DNA of 64,000 bases from CAWHYG01 sp963833505 (GCA_963833505.1 CAWHYG010000004.1:124001-188000), one strand, 5' to 3'. Positions 25,522 through 34,170 are shown, numbered from the stretch's first letter. The notes: a model not told the origin generated them from the letters alone. Translations and numbers: made by a program.

Positions 25522-27630
25522 ATGACACGTTGGCATTGTTCCCCCGATGGACCGTCCATTTGTACCCGGTCACTCCTGTTGGGCGTGATCGGCGTCATTA
25601 TCGCACTCGGGATTCTCCCGATAAGTTCTCTCGCCCAACCTGCCCGCGTGCGGGACCAGGTGTTCGGCGATGTCCACGTGGTCCAGTGGAGCCAAGGGAA
25701 CTGGACGCTGAATCAGAATCCGATCCCAGGCTGCGTGACGTTCCCAGGCGGCGTCACCACGGGCCCGGGCAACACCTTCTTCGCCGACTCGCTGATCTGC
25801 AGCGACACGGCGAATGGATGGCATTGGACCGTGACGATTCCGGGCGGTCACACGATCGCGTGGGACACGGACAACTTCCCGATCGGGGTGGAAGTCTGTG
25901 CCCAGATCTTCTATGAAGCCGGAAACCGTGAACCTCTGGCCATCAATGTAGACATGAAGCAGGACCGGATCATCGTGATGAGCGCGAAGAACACCAAGCT
26001 CGTCTACGAGGGTCCCTACAGCTCATTCCATCCGGAGCGGCACGGCTTTGTGCTCACCGAGGCCAAGCGGTGCGGGATGGTCATTCCGCTTCCCACCGGA
26101 GCGTGCTGCAACCTCGCAACCGGCACCTGCGTGGTGCTGACCGAGCAGGACTGCGATTCGCAGCCCTACCCGCATCAGTACATGGGGGACGACACGGTCT
26201 GCGATCCGAATCCTTGTCCCGCTCCGACCGGGGCCTGCTGCTTCCACGACGGGAGCTGCCAGATCCTGACCCAGGCCGCCTGCATGCAGGGCAACGGAAC
26301 CTGGCTCGGCTACAACACAGTTTGCGTTCCCAATCCGTGCCCGCAGCCGACCGGAGCCTGCTGCTTCCACGACGGCCACTGCTCGATCCTCACCCTGGCC
26401 GACTGCCAGGCCCAGGGCGGCACGTGGCTGGGGATGGACACGGTCTGCAACCCGAATCCGTGCCAGCAGCCCACCGGCGCCTGCTGCTTCCATGACGGTC
26501 ACTGCGCGATCCTCACGCAGGCCGACTGCCTGGCGCAGGGCGGCGTGTGGCAGGGCATGGATACGCTTTGCAACCCGAATCCGTGCGTCCAGCCGACCGG
26601 CGCCTGCTGCTTCCATGACGGCACCTGCCAGATCCTGACCCAGGCCGCCTGCACCCAGCAGGGTGGCGTGTGGCAGGGTATGGACACGGTCTGCAACCCG
26701 AATCCGTGCCCGCAGCCGACCGGCGCCTGCTGCTTCCATGACGGCACCTGCCAGGTCCTGACGCTGGTGGCCTGCCAGCGAGCGGGTGGCACGTGGCAGG
26801 GCATGGACACTTCCTGCACGCCGAATCCTTGCACGCAGCCGACCGGCGCCTGCTGCTTCCATGACGGCCACTGCGTGATCCTCACGCAGGCCGCCTGCCA
26901 ACAGCAGGGTGGCGTGTGGCAGGGCATCGACACGGTCTGCAACCCGAATCCGTGCCCGCAGCCGACCGGCGCTTGCTGCTTCAAGGACGGCACCTGCCAG
27001 ATCCTGACCCAGGCCGCCTGCACCCAGCAGGGTGGCGTGTGGCAGGGTATCGACACGTCTTGCACTCCGAATCCTTGCACGCAGCCGACCGGCGCTTGCT
27101 GCTTCAAGGATGGGACCTGCAAGATCCTGAACCAGGCCGACTGCGCCCAGCAGGGCGGCGTGTGGCAGGGCATGGGGACGGTCTGCGAGCCGAATCCGTG
27201 TCCGCAGCCGACCGGCGCCTGCTGCTTCCCTGACGGCACCTGCCAGATCCTGACGCAGGCTGCCTGCCAGCAAGCCAACGGCGTGTACCAGGGCGACTTC
27301 ACAGTCTGCAACCCGAATCCTTGTCCGCAGCCGACCGGCGCTTGCTGCTTCAAGGACGGGACCTGCCAGATCCTGACGCAAGCCGCCTGCACCCAGCAGG
27401 GTGGCGTGTGGCAGGGCATGAACACGGCCTGCAACCCGAATCCGTGCCCGCAGCCGACTGGTGCCTGCTGCTTCAAGGACGGCTCCTGCCAGGTTCTGAC
27501 CCAGCAGCAGTGCCAGGGCCAGGGCGGCGTCTACCAGGGCGACAACTCGTTGTGCGTGCCGAATCCTTGTCCGATTCCGGTGCCCGTCGAGAAGTCGAGC
27601 TGGGGCCAGATCAAGAGCCACTACCGCTAG
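25522..27630 (+). CDS. Secreted 6-Cys-repeat protein B with WG-K-R tail
   Basis: A 702-residue paralogue of the previous gene, same order: signal peptide (GVIIALGILPISSLAQ), N-terminal domain (PARVRDQVFGDVHVVQWSQG), then an array of six-Cys units of about 40 residues with the same consensus but more FKDG in place of FHDG, and the tail PVEKSSWGQIKSHYR. AGGAG lies before the ATG. The two genes share long near-identical DNA stretches in the arrays, so recombination or gene conversion between them is likely. A strong terminator follows at 27662. Confidence 0.8.
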   Translation: MTRWHCSPDGPSICTRSLLLGVIGVIIALGILPISSLAQPARVRDQVFGDVHVVQWSQGNWTLNQNPIPGCVTFPGGVTTGPGNTFFADSLICSDTANGWHWTVTIPGGHTIAWDTDNFPIGVEVCAQIFYEAGNREPLAINVDMKQDRIIVMSAKNTKLVYEGPYSSFHPERHGFVLTEAKRCGMVIPLPTGACCNLATGTCVVLTEQDCDSQPYPHQYMGDDTVCDPNPCPAPTGACCFHDGSCQILTQAACMQGNGTWLGYNTVCVPNPCPQPTGACCFHDGHCSILTLADCQAQGGTWLGMDTVCNPNPCQQPTGACCFHDGHCAILTQADCLAQGGVWQGMDTLCNPNPCVQPTGACCFHDGTCQILTQAACTQQGGVWQGMDTVCNPNPCPQPTGACCFHDGTCQVLTLVACQRAGGTWQGMDTSCTPNPCTQPTGACCFHDGHCVILTQAACQQQGGVWQGIDTVCNPNPCPQPTGACCFKDGTCQILTQAACTQQGGVWQGIDTSCTPNPCTQPTGACCFKDGTCKILNQADCAQQGGVWQGMGTVCEPNPCPQPTGACCFPDGTCQILTQAACQQANGVYQGDFTVCNPNPCPQPTGACCFKDGTCQILTQAACTQQGGVWQGMNTACNPNPCPQPTGACCFKDGSCQVLTQQQCQGQGGVYQGDNSLCVPNPCPIPVPVEKSSWGQIKSHYR

Positions 27631-27661
27631 TCACGACTCCCGCAGCGGGATCTGGACAGCG

Positions 27662-27699
27662 AACCGGGAGGCGGTGCAAACCGCCTCCCGGTTGTTTTG
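27662..27699 (+). terminator. Strong rho-independent terminator
   Basis: AACCGGGAGGCGG, loop TGCAAA, CCGCCTCCCGGTT then GTTTTGTG: a 13-bp perfect stem with a T-rich tail, 31 bases after the stop of secreted protein B. Confidence 0.9.
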
Positions 27700-27757
27700 T
27701 GAGGGCAGGTGTCGAGCCAGCCCGGCACAGCCCAGCCGGAAGGCTGTTTGGGTCGCT

Positions 27758-28603
27758 TCAGACTCCGGCCAGGGCTCGTTCCGTCTGCTCCATCTTCTCC
27801 ACGAGGTCGATGAGGATGCGGTCGAGATCCTCCGGTTGAAGACCGAAGCGCCGCACCGCGGACGACTCGAAGCGGTTCGCGAGTCCGGGCCGTCCCAGCC
27901 CGATCCCAAGCCAGTGGGCGAGCGCGTCTCCCAGGTGGACCAGGGCGCAGAGATCCTGGAAGGACGTGGCCTCATGCGGCTCGTGGTGGTATCGGATCAT
28001 GGCCGCCAGGGCGGCCGGAAAGCTCCACTGCTCCGCGATCCGGGCGCCCAGCGCCGCATGCTCCACGCCCAGGACCTCCGCTTCCGCTTCCTTGAAGGTG
28101 AAACCTTGTTCCACCCGCTGCCGCACCTCCTGATAGGCCGGCTTCAGGAACACGTCGAGGGCGATCTTGCCGACGTCATGCAGAAGGCCGCCGGTGAAGG
28201 CCAGCGACACCTGGGCATGGCCCACGCGCTGCGCCAGAAGCCGGCAGGCCAGAGCCGTCGCCACCGAGTGCCGCCACAGATCCCCCGGAGCCAGCCCGTA
28301 GCCGTCGCAGGCGCCGTTCAGAATCGGCTGCATCTGTTGCATCGTGACGAACTGGATGACCGTGCGCAGGCCGACGCGCATCACGGCGTCGTCGAGGCTC
28401 GAGAGCTCCCGCCGCGCGGCGAACGCCGGCGAATTGCAGACCCGGAGAAGGTTGGCCGTCACTCCGGGATCGACTTCGATCGCCTCGATCAGCTCCTTCC
28501 CGCCCGCCTTCGGATCATCCGCCAGGGATAGGACCCGGGCCAGCACGAGAGGCGCGGCCGGCAGGCTCTTGAGTCCGGAGAGGACGGATTCTTGCTGGAG
28601 CAT
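27758..28603 (-). CDS. HDOD-domain signalling protein
   Basis: A 281-residue protein made almost only of an HDOD domain: LKSLPAAPLVLARVLSLADD, DPGVTANLLRVCNSPAF, VGLRTVIQFVTMQQM, and the HD-type core GGLLHDVGKIALDVF. HDOD proteins act in bacterial signalling, often beside chemotaxis or cyclic-di-GMP proteins. The ATG at 28603 is chosen because AGGAGGAGTGTG precedes it; an upstream extension to 28684 is not supported. It is the last gene of a minus-strand operon of five genes and lies 10 bases after the CheD-like gene. Output unknown. Confidence 0.85.
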   Translation of the reverse strand: MLQQESVLSGLKSLPAAPLVLARVLSLADDPKAGGKELIEAIEVDPGVTANLLRVCNSPAFAARRELSSLDDAVMRVGLRTVIQFVTMQQMQPILNGACDGYGLAPGDLWRHSVATALACRLLAQRVGHAQVSLAFTGGLLHDVGKIALDVFLKPAYQEVRQRVEQGFTFKEAEAEVLGVEHAALGARIAEQWSFPAALAAMIRYHHEPHEATSFQDLCALVHLGDALAHWLGIGLGRPGLANRFESSAVRRFGLQPEDLDRILIDLVEKMEQTERALAGV

Positions 28604-28613
28604 CACACTCCTC

Positions 28614-29180
28614 CTAGGCGTGCATGTTGCGGATGACAAACCGGCCGGAGCTGAGCTCGAGGCTGAGGTCCCGGAGGGAAACACCGCCGATGTCCTGGAC
28701 GGAGACGTGCATCGTCGAGTCCTTCAGGAGCCGGCTGACGGCCTCCTGATTCCTCGAGCCCACGTCGAACTCCCCACCCTCGGGAAGGGAAGCGGCGCCG
28801 GCCACCGCCGCGGTGAGCCGCGACCGCTCACCACCGGCCGCCTCGATCTCGGCGAGCAGTCGTTTGAATCCGGTGTCCGCGAATACTGCGGGGCTTCGGA
28901 CGGCCCGGTCCGGCGCGAGCGCCGAATCAGGGAGCATCCAGTAGAGCAGGCCGCCGACCTTCGCGATGGGATCGTAGACCGCCAGCGCGGCCGCGGAGCC
29001 GATGGATCGCGCCACCAGGATCCACCCGGATTCACGCGCGACGCGCACCTGGCCCATTCCGACCAGGATGCTCGTTCCCATCGCTGCCACCGCCTGTGCT
29101 CCGAAAGGTCCGTCCGAGCCGGATTCGGTCAGGGTGCGGAAGGGGTTCAGGATGCCACCTCCAGCGCGGACGGCGTTCAC
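28614..29180 (-). CDS. CheD-like protein lacking the catalytic residues
   Basis: CheD is a chemoreceptor glutamine deamidase. The family pattern is clear from the Met at 29081: ILVGMGQVRVARESGWILVA, GSAAALAVYDPIAKVGGLLY, WMLPDS, VGSRNQEAVSRLL, VSVQDIGGVSLRDLSLEL. Aligned by eye to Thermotoga maritima CheD (Thr21, Cys27, His44), the three catalytic positions are Ala24, Ala30 and Tyr47 here (numbered from the Met at 29081), so deamidase activity should be absent. The GTG at 29180 has GGAGGTGGC upstream, inside a tandem repeat, and would add 33 residues; the true start is uncertain. A scaffold or CheC-binding-like role would be inference. No CheC, CheA or receptor is in view. Confidence 0.75.
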   Translation of the reverse strand: MNAVRAGGGILNPFRTLTESGSDGPFGAQAVAAMGTSILVGMGQVRVARESGWILVARSIGSAAALAVYDPIAKVGGLLYWMLPDSALAPDRAVRSPAVFADTGFKRLLAEIEAAGGERSRLTAAVAGAASLPEGGEFDVGSRNQEAVSRLLKDSTMHVSVQDIGGVSLRDLSLELSSGRFVIRNMHA

Positions 29181-29272
29181 GAGACGCCACCTCCAGCGCG
29201 GAGGAGGTTCAGGATGCCAGTTCCAATGCCGAAGGCGTTCAGGAGGCCACCTCCAATCCGGATGCGCATTCG
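29136..29272 (-). repeat. 30-32-bp tandem repeat at the junction of the response-regulator and CheD-like genes
   Basis: Four degenerate copies of about 30-32 bases. On the minus strand each carries GGAGGTGGC (or GGAACTGGC) followed by ATCCTGAAC or a variant. The first copy contains the stop of the response-regulator gene and the later ones supply the Shine-Dalgarno and GTG of the CheD-like frame, so the gene junction itself has been duplicated. Confidence 0.75.
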
Positions 29273-30801
29273 ATGACCAGCATGAATCGGGGCACCAGCT
29301 CCGGGTCGAACTGCCGGCCCGCCCGCTCCGTCAGGATCCGGAACGCCTCTTCCCGCGCGTACGCCTTGCGGTGGGGACGGTCGTGGGTCAGCGCGTCCCA
29401 GGCGTTCGCCAGCGCCACGATGCGCGCTCCGAGCGGGATCTCCAGCTCGCGCAGGCCGTCGGGCAGTCCGGTGCCGTTCCAGTACTCCTGGTGATGGCGG
29501 ATGATGTCGCCCACGGCTCCCTGCCCACCGGGCCCGAGCATGTGCTCGACGTGCTCGGCTGATCGCTTCCGGTGGAGCCGCCGATCCGAAGGGCTGAGCA
29601 GAACCGAAGGCTGGAGCAGCTCTTCGTACTGTTCCAACTGGCCCAGATCGTGCAGGAGCGCGCCGTAACGCAGGCTCTCCAGCTCAACCTCGTCGAGCCG
29701 CAGCTCTTTGCCCAGGGCCAGGGACAATCGGGCGACGTTCTCGGTGTGCCCGCGCACGAACGGATAGCGCTCTTCGAGATTGGTGATGAGGCCCGCGGTC
29801 GTTTCCAGGAAGCGGCGCTGGGTCTCCTCGAACGACTCGGCATTCTTGAGCGCGGCCACGATGGCGGACCCGAGGATCTCGAGCAGCCTGTGATCGAAGC
29901 CTCCCAGCGGGCCCGCGACGCGCCGTTCTCCCAGGCCGAGGAGCCCGCAGAGGCTGAGGCGCTCGAGAGCGGGGACGACGAGGGTCAACCCGGCAGCCGA
30001 GAGCCGCAAAACCTCTTCGCGCGCCTCCGGGTAGCCTTCCAGCTCGTCGATTCTGAGGGATCGTCCGACCGAGGTCGCGATCCGGGCCACGGGTCCGTTC
30101 AGGTCGAGGGTCAACTGGCGGACCGCGGATTCCGCGACGCCGCGGCAGATTCGCGGCCGAAGGCGGCCGTCCTCCGGCGTCAGCAGCGCCACTTGCTCGA
30201 ACTCGAGATTCGAAACCGTGGTCAGGACAAACCGCTCCAGGATCTCGTCGATGGATCGGAACCGGCTCAAGTCCACGACCGAATCCAGCATCGTCCCCAT
30301 CCGGTTGAGGTTCTGCCTCAACTCCTGGCGCATCTCAAGCAGGGTGTCGCGGCTGCGCCGGACTTCGTCCTCGAGCATTTCGGCCTTGAGGAGGAGCAGG
30401 TTCCGATCCTGCACGCGATCGAGAATCCGCCGGATCTTGATGATCAGCTCGCGCGAGGAGAAAGGCTTGGCCAGATAGTCGTCCGCGCCCAGCTTGAATC
30501 CCTGGAGCCGGCTCTCCGTGGCGGCGTCGGCCGAGATCAGCACGACCGGCAGGTGCCGGAGGTTCGAGTCCTTCCGGATGGAATCCAGGATTTCGAAGCC
30601 GCTGCGCCGCGGCAGTCGGACGTTGCAGACCAGGAGGTCGGGGTGGTGTTGGCGCACCATGGCGAGCGCTTTCTCGCCGTCGTATGCCGCCAGCACCCGG
30701 TATCCGCGTCCCCCGAGGGTGATCTGGAGCAGCTCCACCACCCGGGCGTCATCATCCACGATCAGAACAGTCTCCGGCCTGGGTTGGATCTCGGACGACA
30801 T
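29239..30801 (-). CDS. Receiver - GAF-like - HD-GYP protein with a non-phosphorylatable receiver
   Basis: A 520-residue cytoplasmic response regulator. Residues 10-130: receiver domain with the acidic pocket VDDD (16-18) and the Lys of LAKPF, but the phospho-acceptor Asp is replaced by Asn60 in PDLLVCNVRLP. Residues about 140-165 form a coiled linker, about 175-325 a GAF-like sensor, and about 330-510 an HD-GYP domain: GHTENVARLS, YGALLHDLGQLEQ, HHQEYWNGTGLPDGL, ARIVALANAWDALTHDRP. HD-GYP domains degrade cyclic-di-GMP; here the signature has Leu in GTGLP where GYP is usual. It lies in the operon between a CheW/receiver-like gene and the CheD-like gene. Confidence 0.87.
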   Translation of the reverse strand: MSSEIQPRPETVLIVDDDARVVELLQITLGGRGYRVLAAYDGEKALAMVRQHHPDLLVCNVRLPRRSGFEILDSIRKDSNLRHLPVVLISADAATESRLQGFKLGADDYLAKPFSSRELIIKIRRILDRVQDRNLLLLKAEMLEDEVRRSRDTLLEMRQELRQNLNRMGTMLDSVVDLSRFRSIDEILERFVLTTVSNLEFEQVALLTPEDGRLRPRICRGVAESAVRQLTLDLNGPVARIATSVGRSLRIDELEGYPEAREEVLRLSAAGLTLVVPALERLSLCGLLGLGERRVAGPLGGFDHRLLEILGSAIVAALKNAESFEETQRRFLETTAGLITNLEERYPFVRGHTENVARLSLALGKELRLDEVELESLRYGALLHDLGQLEQYEELLQPSVLLSPSDRRLHRKRSAEHVEHMLGPGGQGAVGDIIRHHQEYWNGTGLPDGLRELEIPLGARIVALANAWDALTHDRPHRKAYAREEAFRILTERAGRQFDPELVPRFMLVIECASGLEVAS

Positions 30802-31062
30802 GCACCCTCCCGTCCGGCCTGCGGGTTCTGCGACGTCGGCCGGCTACACCATGGATTTCGGCGCTGTCGGGGAGTTTCTCAAGGGCCGGTTTCGGGGCGG
30901 CGGAGCTGGCCGTCCAGTTGGGGGATCGCGATCGAGGGTGGGCCGGCCGGGACGGTCCCTCCGGGCCAGGGACAAGGCCGGCCGGAATGGGCTTCTGGGG
31001 CAGGATCCACGAGTCAGATGCGCCAGGGCAGAAGGGGGCGTGCGGCTCGCAGGGTCCCAGGG

Positions 31063-32688
31063 TCAGGATCGGTGCGCCTGGCGGACCACCGCCAGCACCT
31101 TCTCCAGATCGACCTCCTGGAACGGGTAGAGAAGCCTGGGAACGTCTCCAAGCGAACGGAGCGGATCCGCGCCCACCGCCCGAAAACGCGAGCTGATCCC
31201 GACGATCACCGCGCCGCTCTCGCCGGCGCGACGGAGCGCGATCAGCGGCTCGACTCGCGGCGACTCGGGCACCTCGGCGAAGACCGCGTCGACCGGGTGG
31301 CGCCGCAACCGCGCCGGAACGTCGTGGAAATCGACCGCCTCGATCACGTGCCACCCGCCCGAGCGCAGGAACCGACCGATGGCAACGCGCGCCGGCAGGT
31401 TCCGCACCGCAAGAAGCGCGCAGGGGGCGGTTGCAGACGGACGGATCCCGGTCGGGTCCGGCGCAGACGGGTGGCTCCCGATCCGCTCCGGCGCAGACGG
31501 GCGGATCCCGATGCGCTCCGGCCCAGACGGGCGCTGCGCTGGATCGGAAGCCGGCCCGGGCGATCCCGAGCCGCGCTGCGCCGGATCGGTCGCCGGCCCG
31601 GGAAATCCCGAGCCGCGCTGCGCCGGATCGGACGCCGGCCCGGGAAATCCCAAATCGCTCTGCGCCGCACCGGCGGGAGCGAGCGCTTCCGCAGCGACGC
31701 TCACCGGCGCCGATGCCGCCAGCGCCGCTTCCACCGGTTGGAATGGAGCCGCGGGCAGGACTGCTTCCGACGCACGGGCCTGGATCGTCTTGGCCGGATC
31801 GCCGCAGTCCGGTTCGTCATCCAGCTCGTCACACTGGCGGGTGAGAGAATCCCGGACGAAGTCGATCAAGGACACGGTTCGAGGCCCGATGGCCTCCGGA
31901 ACGATGACCAGCTCGACTCCCCGTTCGGCCGCGAGCGATGGAGGCACGATTCCACCGATCTGGGCGCAGGTCAGATCGGCCGAGCCGGTCTCCAGCCTCC
32001 ACGAAATGCGATAGGGCTCGGCGTTCCCCGATGACTGTCCTTCCGCCAGCAAGTCCGCGAGCGAAGTTCGGAACTCGCCCGGCGCCGCATCCGCTGCCAG
32101 CCCGACTTCCTGGACGCTCCGCCAGGGAAAGCCGATCCAATCGCCGCCGTTTCCAAGAAGAAGCAGAGGCTGCGCGTTCGAGTCGGCGGAGTCCGACTGC
32201 GTCTCCCCTGGATCCGAAAGATGATCCGCTTCGGCTACCGCGGGCTCGTCCTCCGAGTCTTCATCGTCGGGATCGTTCGAAGGCTCCATAGCGCCCTGCG
32301 GCGGCACGCTGCCGTCGGAGAACGCGTGCTGTAGAGCCTGGTTCACGACCAGGTCGATCCAGTCCGGGACCTCCTGCGGCGCCGCCGGGTCGCCGGCCTC
32401 GATGGAAGCACCCGGGCTGACCGGCGGCAGGGCCGGCGCGCTGAAGGCCGACTCGTCGCTGCAAAGCGCAGCCCGGCCGAGGGCAGGCGTGCGATCGAGC
32501 GCCTGGCCGGCGCCGGCGCCGGCGTCGCTCAAAGCGCTCGGAGGATCGCCTGAGTCCCGAGGGTCATTCGATCCGAGCGCCTGCTCGAGCCTCGTCAGAA
32601 GGACGATCTCGGCATCGCGAATCGAACACAGCTCGCGCAGGATCTGGCGGATCAGGCCGGTCCGGGAGTCGTCCAAGAGCCGGTTCAT
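31063..32688 (-). CDS. Multi-domain signalling protein with CheW-like and receiver-like parts
   Basis: A 541-residue protein of no clear family. It starts in an ATGA overlap with the HAMP gene (ATG 32688). N-terminal helix region (LIRQILRELCSIRDAEIVLL) and an acidic linker (DPDDEDSEDEPAVAEAD) come first. Next is a part that could be CheW-like (PLLLLGNGGDWIGFPWRSVQ, EVGLAADAA). Then comes a repeat-made linker of Pro/Ser/Arg-rich 14- and 10-residue units, and last a receiver-like fold (CALLAVRNLPARVAIGRFLR; AVFAEVPESPRVEPL; LLYPFQEVDLEKVLAVV) without a clear phospho-acceptor Asp. The CheW idea is tentative. It joins membrane protein and HD-GYP protein within one operon. Confidence 0.5.
   Translation of the reverse strand: MNRLLDDSRTGLIRQILRELCSIRDAEIVLLTRLEQALGSNDPRDSGDPPSALSDAGAGAGQALDRTPALGRAALCSDESAFSAPALPPVSPGASIEAGDPAAPQEVPDWIDLVVNQALQHAFSDGSVPPQGAMEPSNDPDDEDSEDEPAVAEADHLSDPGETQSDSADSNAQPLLLLGNGGDWIGFPWRSVQEVGLAADAAPGEFRTSLADLLAEGQSSGNAEPYRISWRLETGSADLTCAQIGGIVPPSLAAERGVELVIVPEAIGPRTVSLIDFVRDSLTRQCDELDDEPDCGDPAKTIQARASEAVLPAAPFQPVEAALAASAPVSVAAEALAPAGAAQSDLGFPGPASDPAQRGSGFPGPATDPAQRGSGSPGPASDPAQRPSGPERIGIRPSAPERIGSHPSAPDPTGIRPSATAPCALLAVRNLPARVAIGRFLRSGGWHVIEAVDFHDVPARLRRHPVDAVFAEVPESPRVEPLIALRRAGESGAVIVGISSRFRAVGADPLRSLGDVPRLLYPFQEVDLEKVLAVVRQAHRS
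31430..31670 (-). repeat. 42-bp and 30-bp tandem repeats coding a linker
   Basis: About three copies of a 42-base unit (14 residues: DPAQRGSGFPGPAT) at about 31530-31670, followed downstream in the gene by about three copies of a 30-base unit (PSAPERIGIR) at about 31435-31530. Both periods keep frame. Confidence 0.8.
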
Positions 32689-33881
32689 TGCTCCTCGACC
32701 TCGGCCAGGACCAGGTCCAGAGTGTCGAGTCCCTTGATCATCCGAACCCAGAGCGCCGAAGCCTCGGCATGGGCGGCTTGACCTCCGTCCGGCGTGGCCG
32801 GCGGCGCGGCATCCGGGCGCGGCGACCCGGTTGTCCATCGCCCGCCATCGCCGCCCGGCCCCGAGGCGGGCGCCGGAGAGCCACGTCCGTTGCCTGATCT
32901 CGGAAGGGATTCCAGAACGGCCTCCATGTCTCCCAACCCCGATTGAAAGCGATCGAACAGCTCCCCCGCCCTTTTCCCGGGCAGACTCCCCAGCCGCGCC
33001 GCCTCGAGGACGAGGACCGTGCCGAAGCGACGAAGCCGTTCCACCGACTCGTGGATCCGGGCCGCGGTCAACTCATCCACGCCGGACTCCGATTCTCCCG
33101 CATTCTTCGACGCCGATCGATCCGGCGGCGCGGCTTCGGCTCGGCCCCCGGCAGTCGGGCTCGTGGCCCCGGGTTCTTGGCCCTCTTCCCGGGCGACCGC
33201 GTCCGGAGCCGTCGCGCGCGGCTCGGCGTTCGGATCCAGCTCCAGGGTCTCCCCCAGTTGAATCATCTCTTCGCGAAGCGCCTTCACTCTCTCCCGCAGC
33301 TCGCGGAAGAAAGCCAGGAGATGCAGCCTCTTCCGCTGCAGGCCGGCCCCGATCTCGGCCACCAATCCGTCCGGCAGCGCTCCGATGGGCACGGGCACAC
33401 CGTGCTGGCCGGTGTGGGCGACCGCGTCGCGCAGCTCCTGAAGGGCCGCGCGCAGCCGCTCCAGCTCTTCCAGCGCACGCGCCCCGCTCTTGTTCTGGTT
33501 CACCAGAACGCTGACCAGGCGATAGAGCTCATAGATCTCGCGACCGCGGCTCTGCAGGAAAAGCGCGCGACTGGAGGGAAGCCCTCCACTCTCGGCCAGT
33601 TGCAACAGCAGGCGCACCGGGCGGATCAACCGATCCCCGACGAGATAGCCGCAGGCGCCCGCCAGCACCAGGGAGATGAGCACCAGTCCCAGCCCTCCGG
33701 CGCGAAGCAGCAGCGACAGAAACGTCCCCGAAGGAAGGCGCGTCTCGAGGACGCACTCCACGAAAAGGAAGTAGGACAGGCCGAGAAAGGCCGGCGGGAG
33801 CATGACAAGGAGGATGAGGGAGGTCCGCAGGCTCTTCTGACCGGAACCCGCCGAGCCGCGGCTAGGACGAAGACCCTCCAA
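32685..33881 (-). CDS. HAMP-type membrane protein (receptor-like)
   Basis: A protein of about 398 residues with two membrane helices (TSLILLVMLPPAFLGLSYFL and LLLRAGGLGLVLISLVLAGA), then a HAMP-like linker (GDRLIRPVRLLLQLAESGG) and long helical regions (ALEELERLRAALQELRDAV; LHLLAFFRELRERVKALREE). It has no periplasmic sensor of note and no methyl-accepting signature. No good ATG exists close to the first helix; TTG 33881 is chosen since AAGGGGGG lies before it. The C-terminus overlaps the next gene by four bases (ATGA). It probably heads the signalling operon as a membrane input or scaffold. Confidence 0.6.
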   Translation of the reverse strand: MEGLRPSRGSAGSGQKSLRTSLILLVMLPPAFLGLSYFLFVECVLETRLPSGTFLSLLLRAGGLGLVLISLVLAGACGYLVGDRLIRPVRLLLQLAESGGLPSSRALFLQSRGREIYELYRLVSVLVNQNKSGARALEELERLRAALQELRDAVAHTGQHGVPVPIGALPDGLVAEIGAGLQRKRLHLLAFFRELRERVKALREEMIQLGETLELDPNAEPRATAPDAVAREEGQEPGATSPTAGGRAEAAPPDRSASKNAGESESGVDELTAARIHESVERLRRFGTVLVLEAARLGSLPGKRAGELFDRFQSGLGDMEAVLESLPRSGNGRGSPAPASGPGGDGGRWTTGSPRPDAAPPATPDGGQAAHAEASALWVRMIKGLDTLDLVLAEVEEQ

Positions 33882-34170
33882 GGCACCCCCCTTTGGAACC
33901 GGACGCGGCCGCGCAGAGTGCACATGGGCACAGGGTGATCCGTGCAGACTGCATGCTTTGATCCGCCCTGTTTCCGCCTGCAACGGACGAGAGCAACCCG
34001 ACCGACCGCGGTATCCGCGCGATTCCCGCGGGCGCGGGCTGCGTGGCACAGCCCTTGCGGCCAAACGAACAGACCCATGATGAGGGTAGCACGGCGCCTT
34101 CGCAAGAGGAAGACGCGCCGCTGCCGCACGACGGGGTGGCCGGAATCCGCCGCCAGGGGGCAACGAAATC
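33882..34170. other. Divergent intergenic region
   Basis: About 290 bases between the minus-strand signalling operon and the plus-strand gene at 34171. It should contain both promoters; no clear elements are seen. Confidence 0.4.

Noticed and set aside
22669..27630. Repeated DNA as a CRISPR array
   Set aside because: The periodic DNA lies within two long open frames, the units are about 120 bases and code a conserved six-Cys pattern; there are no short identical repeats with unique spacers.
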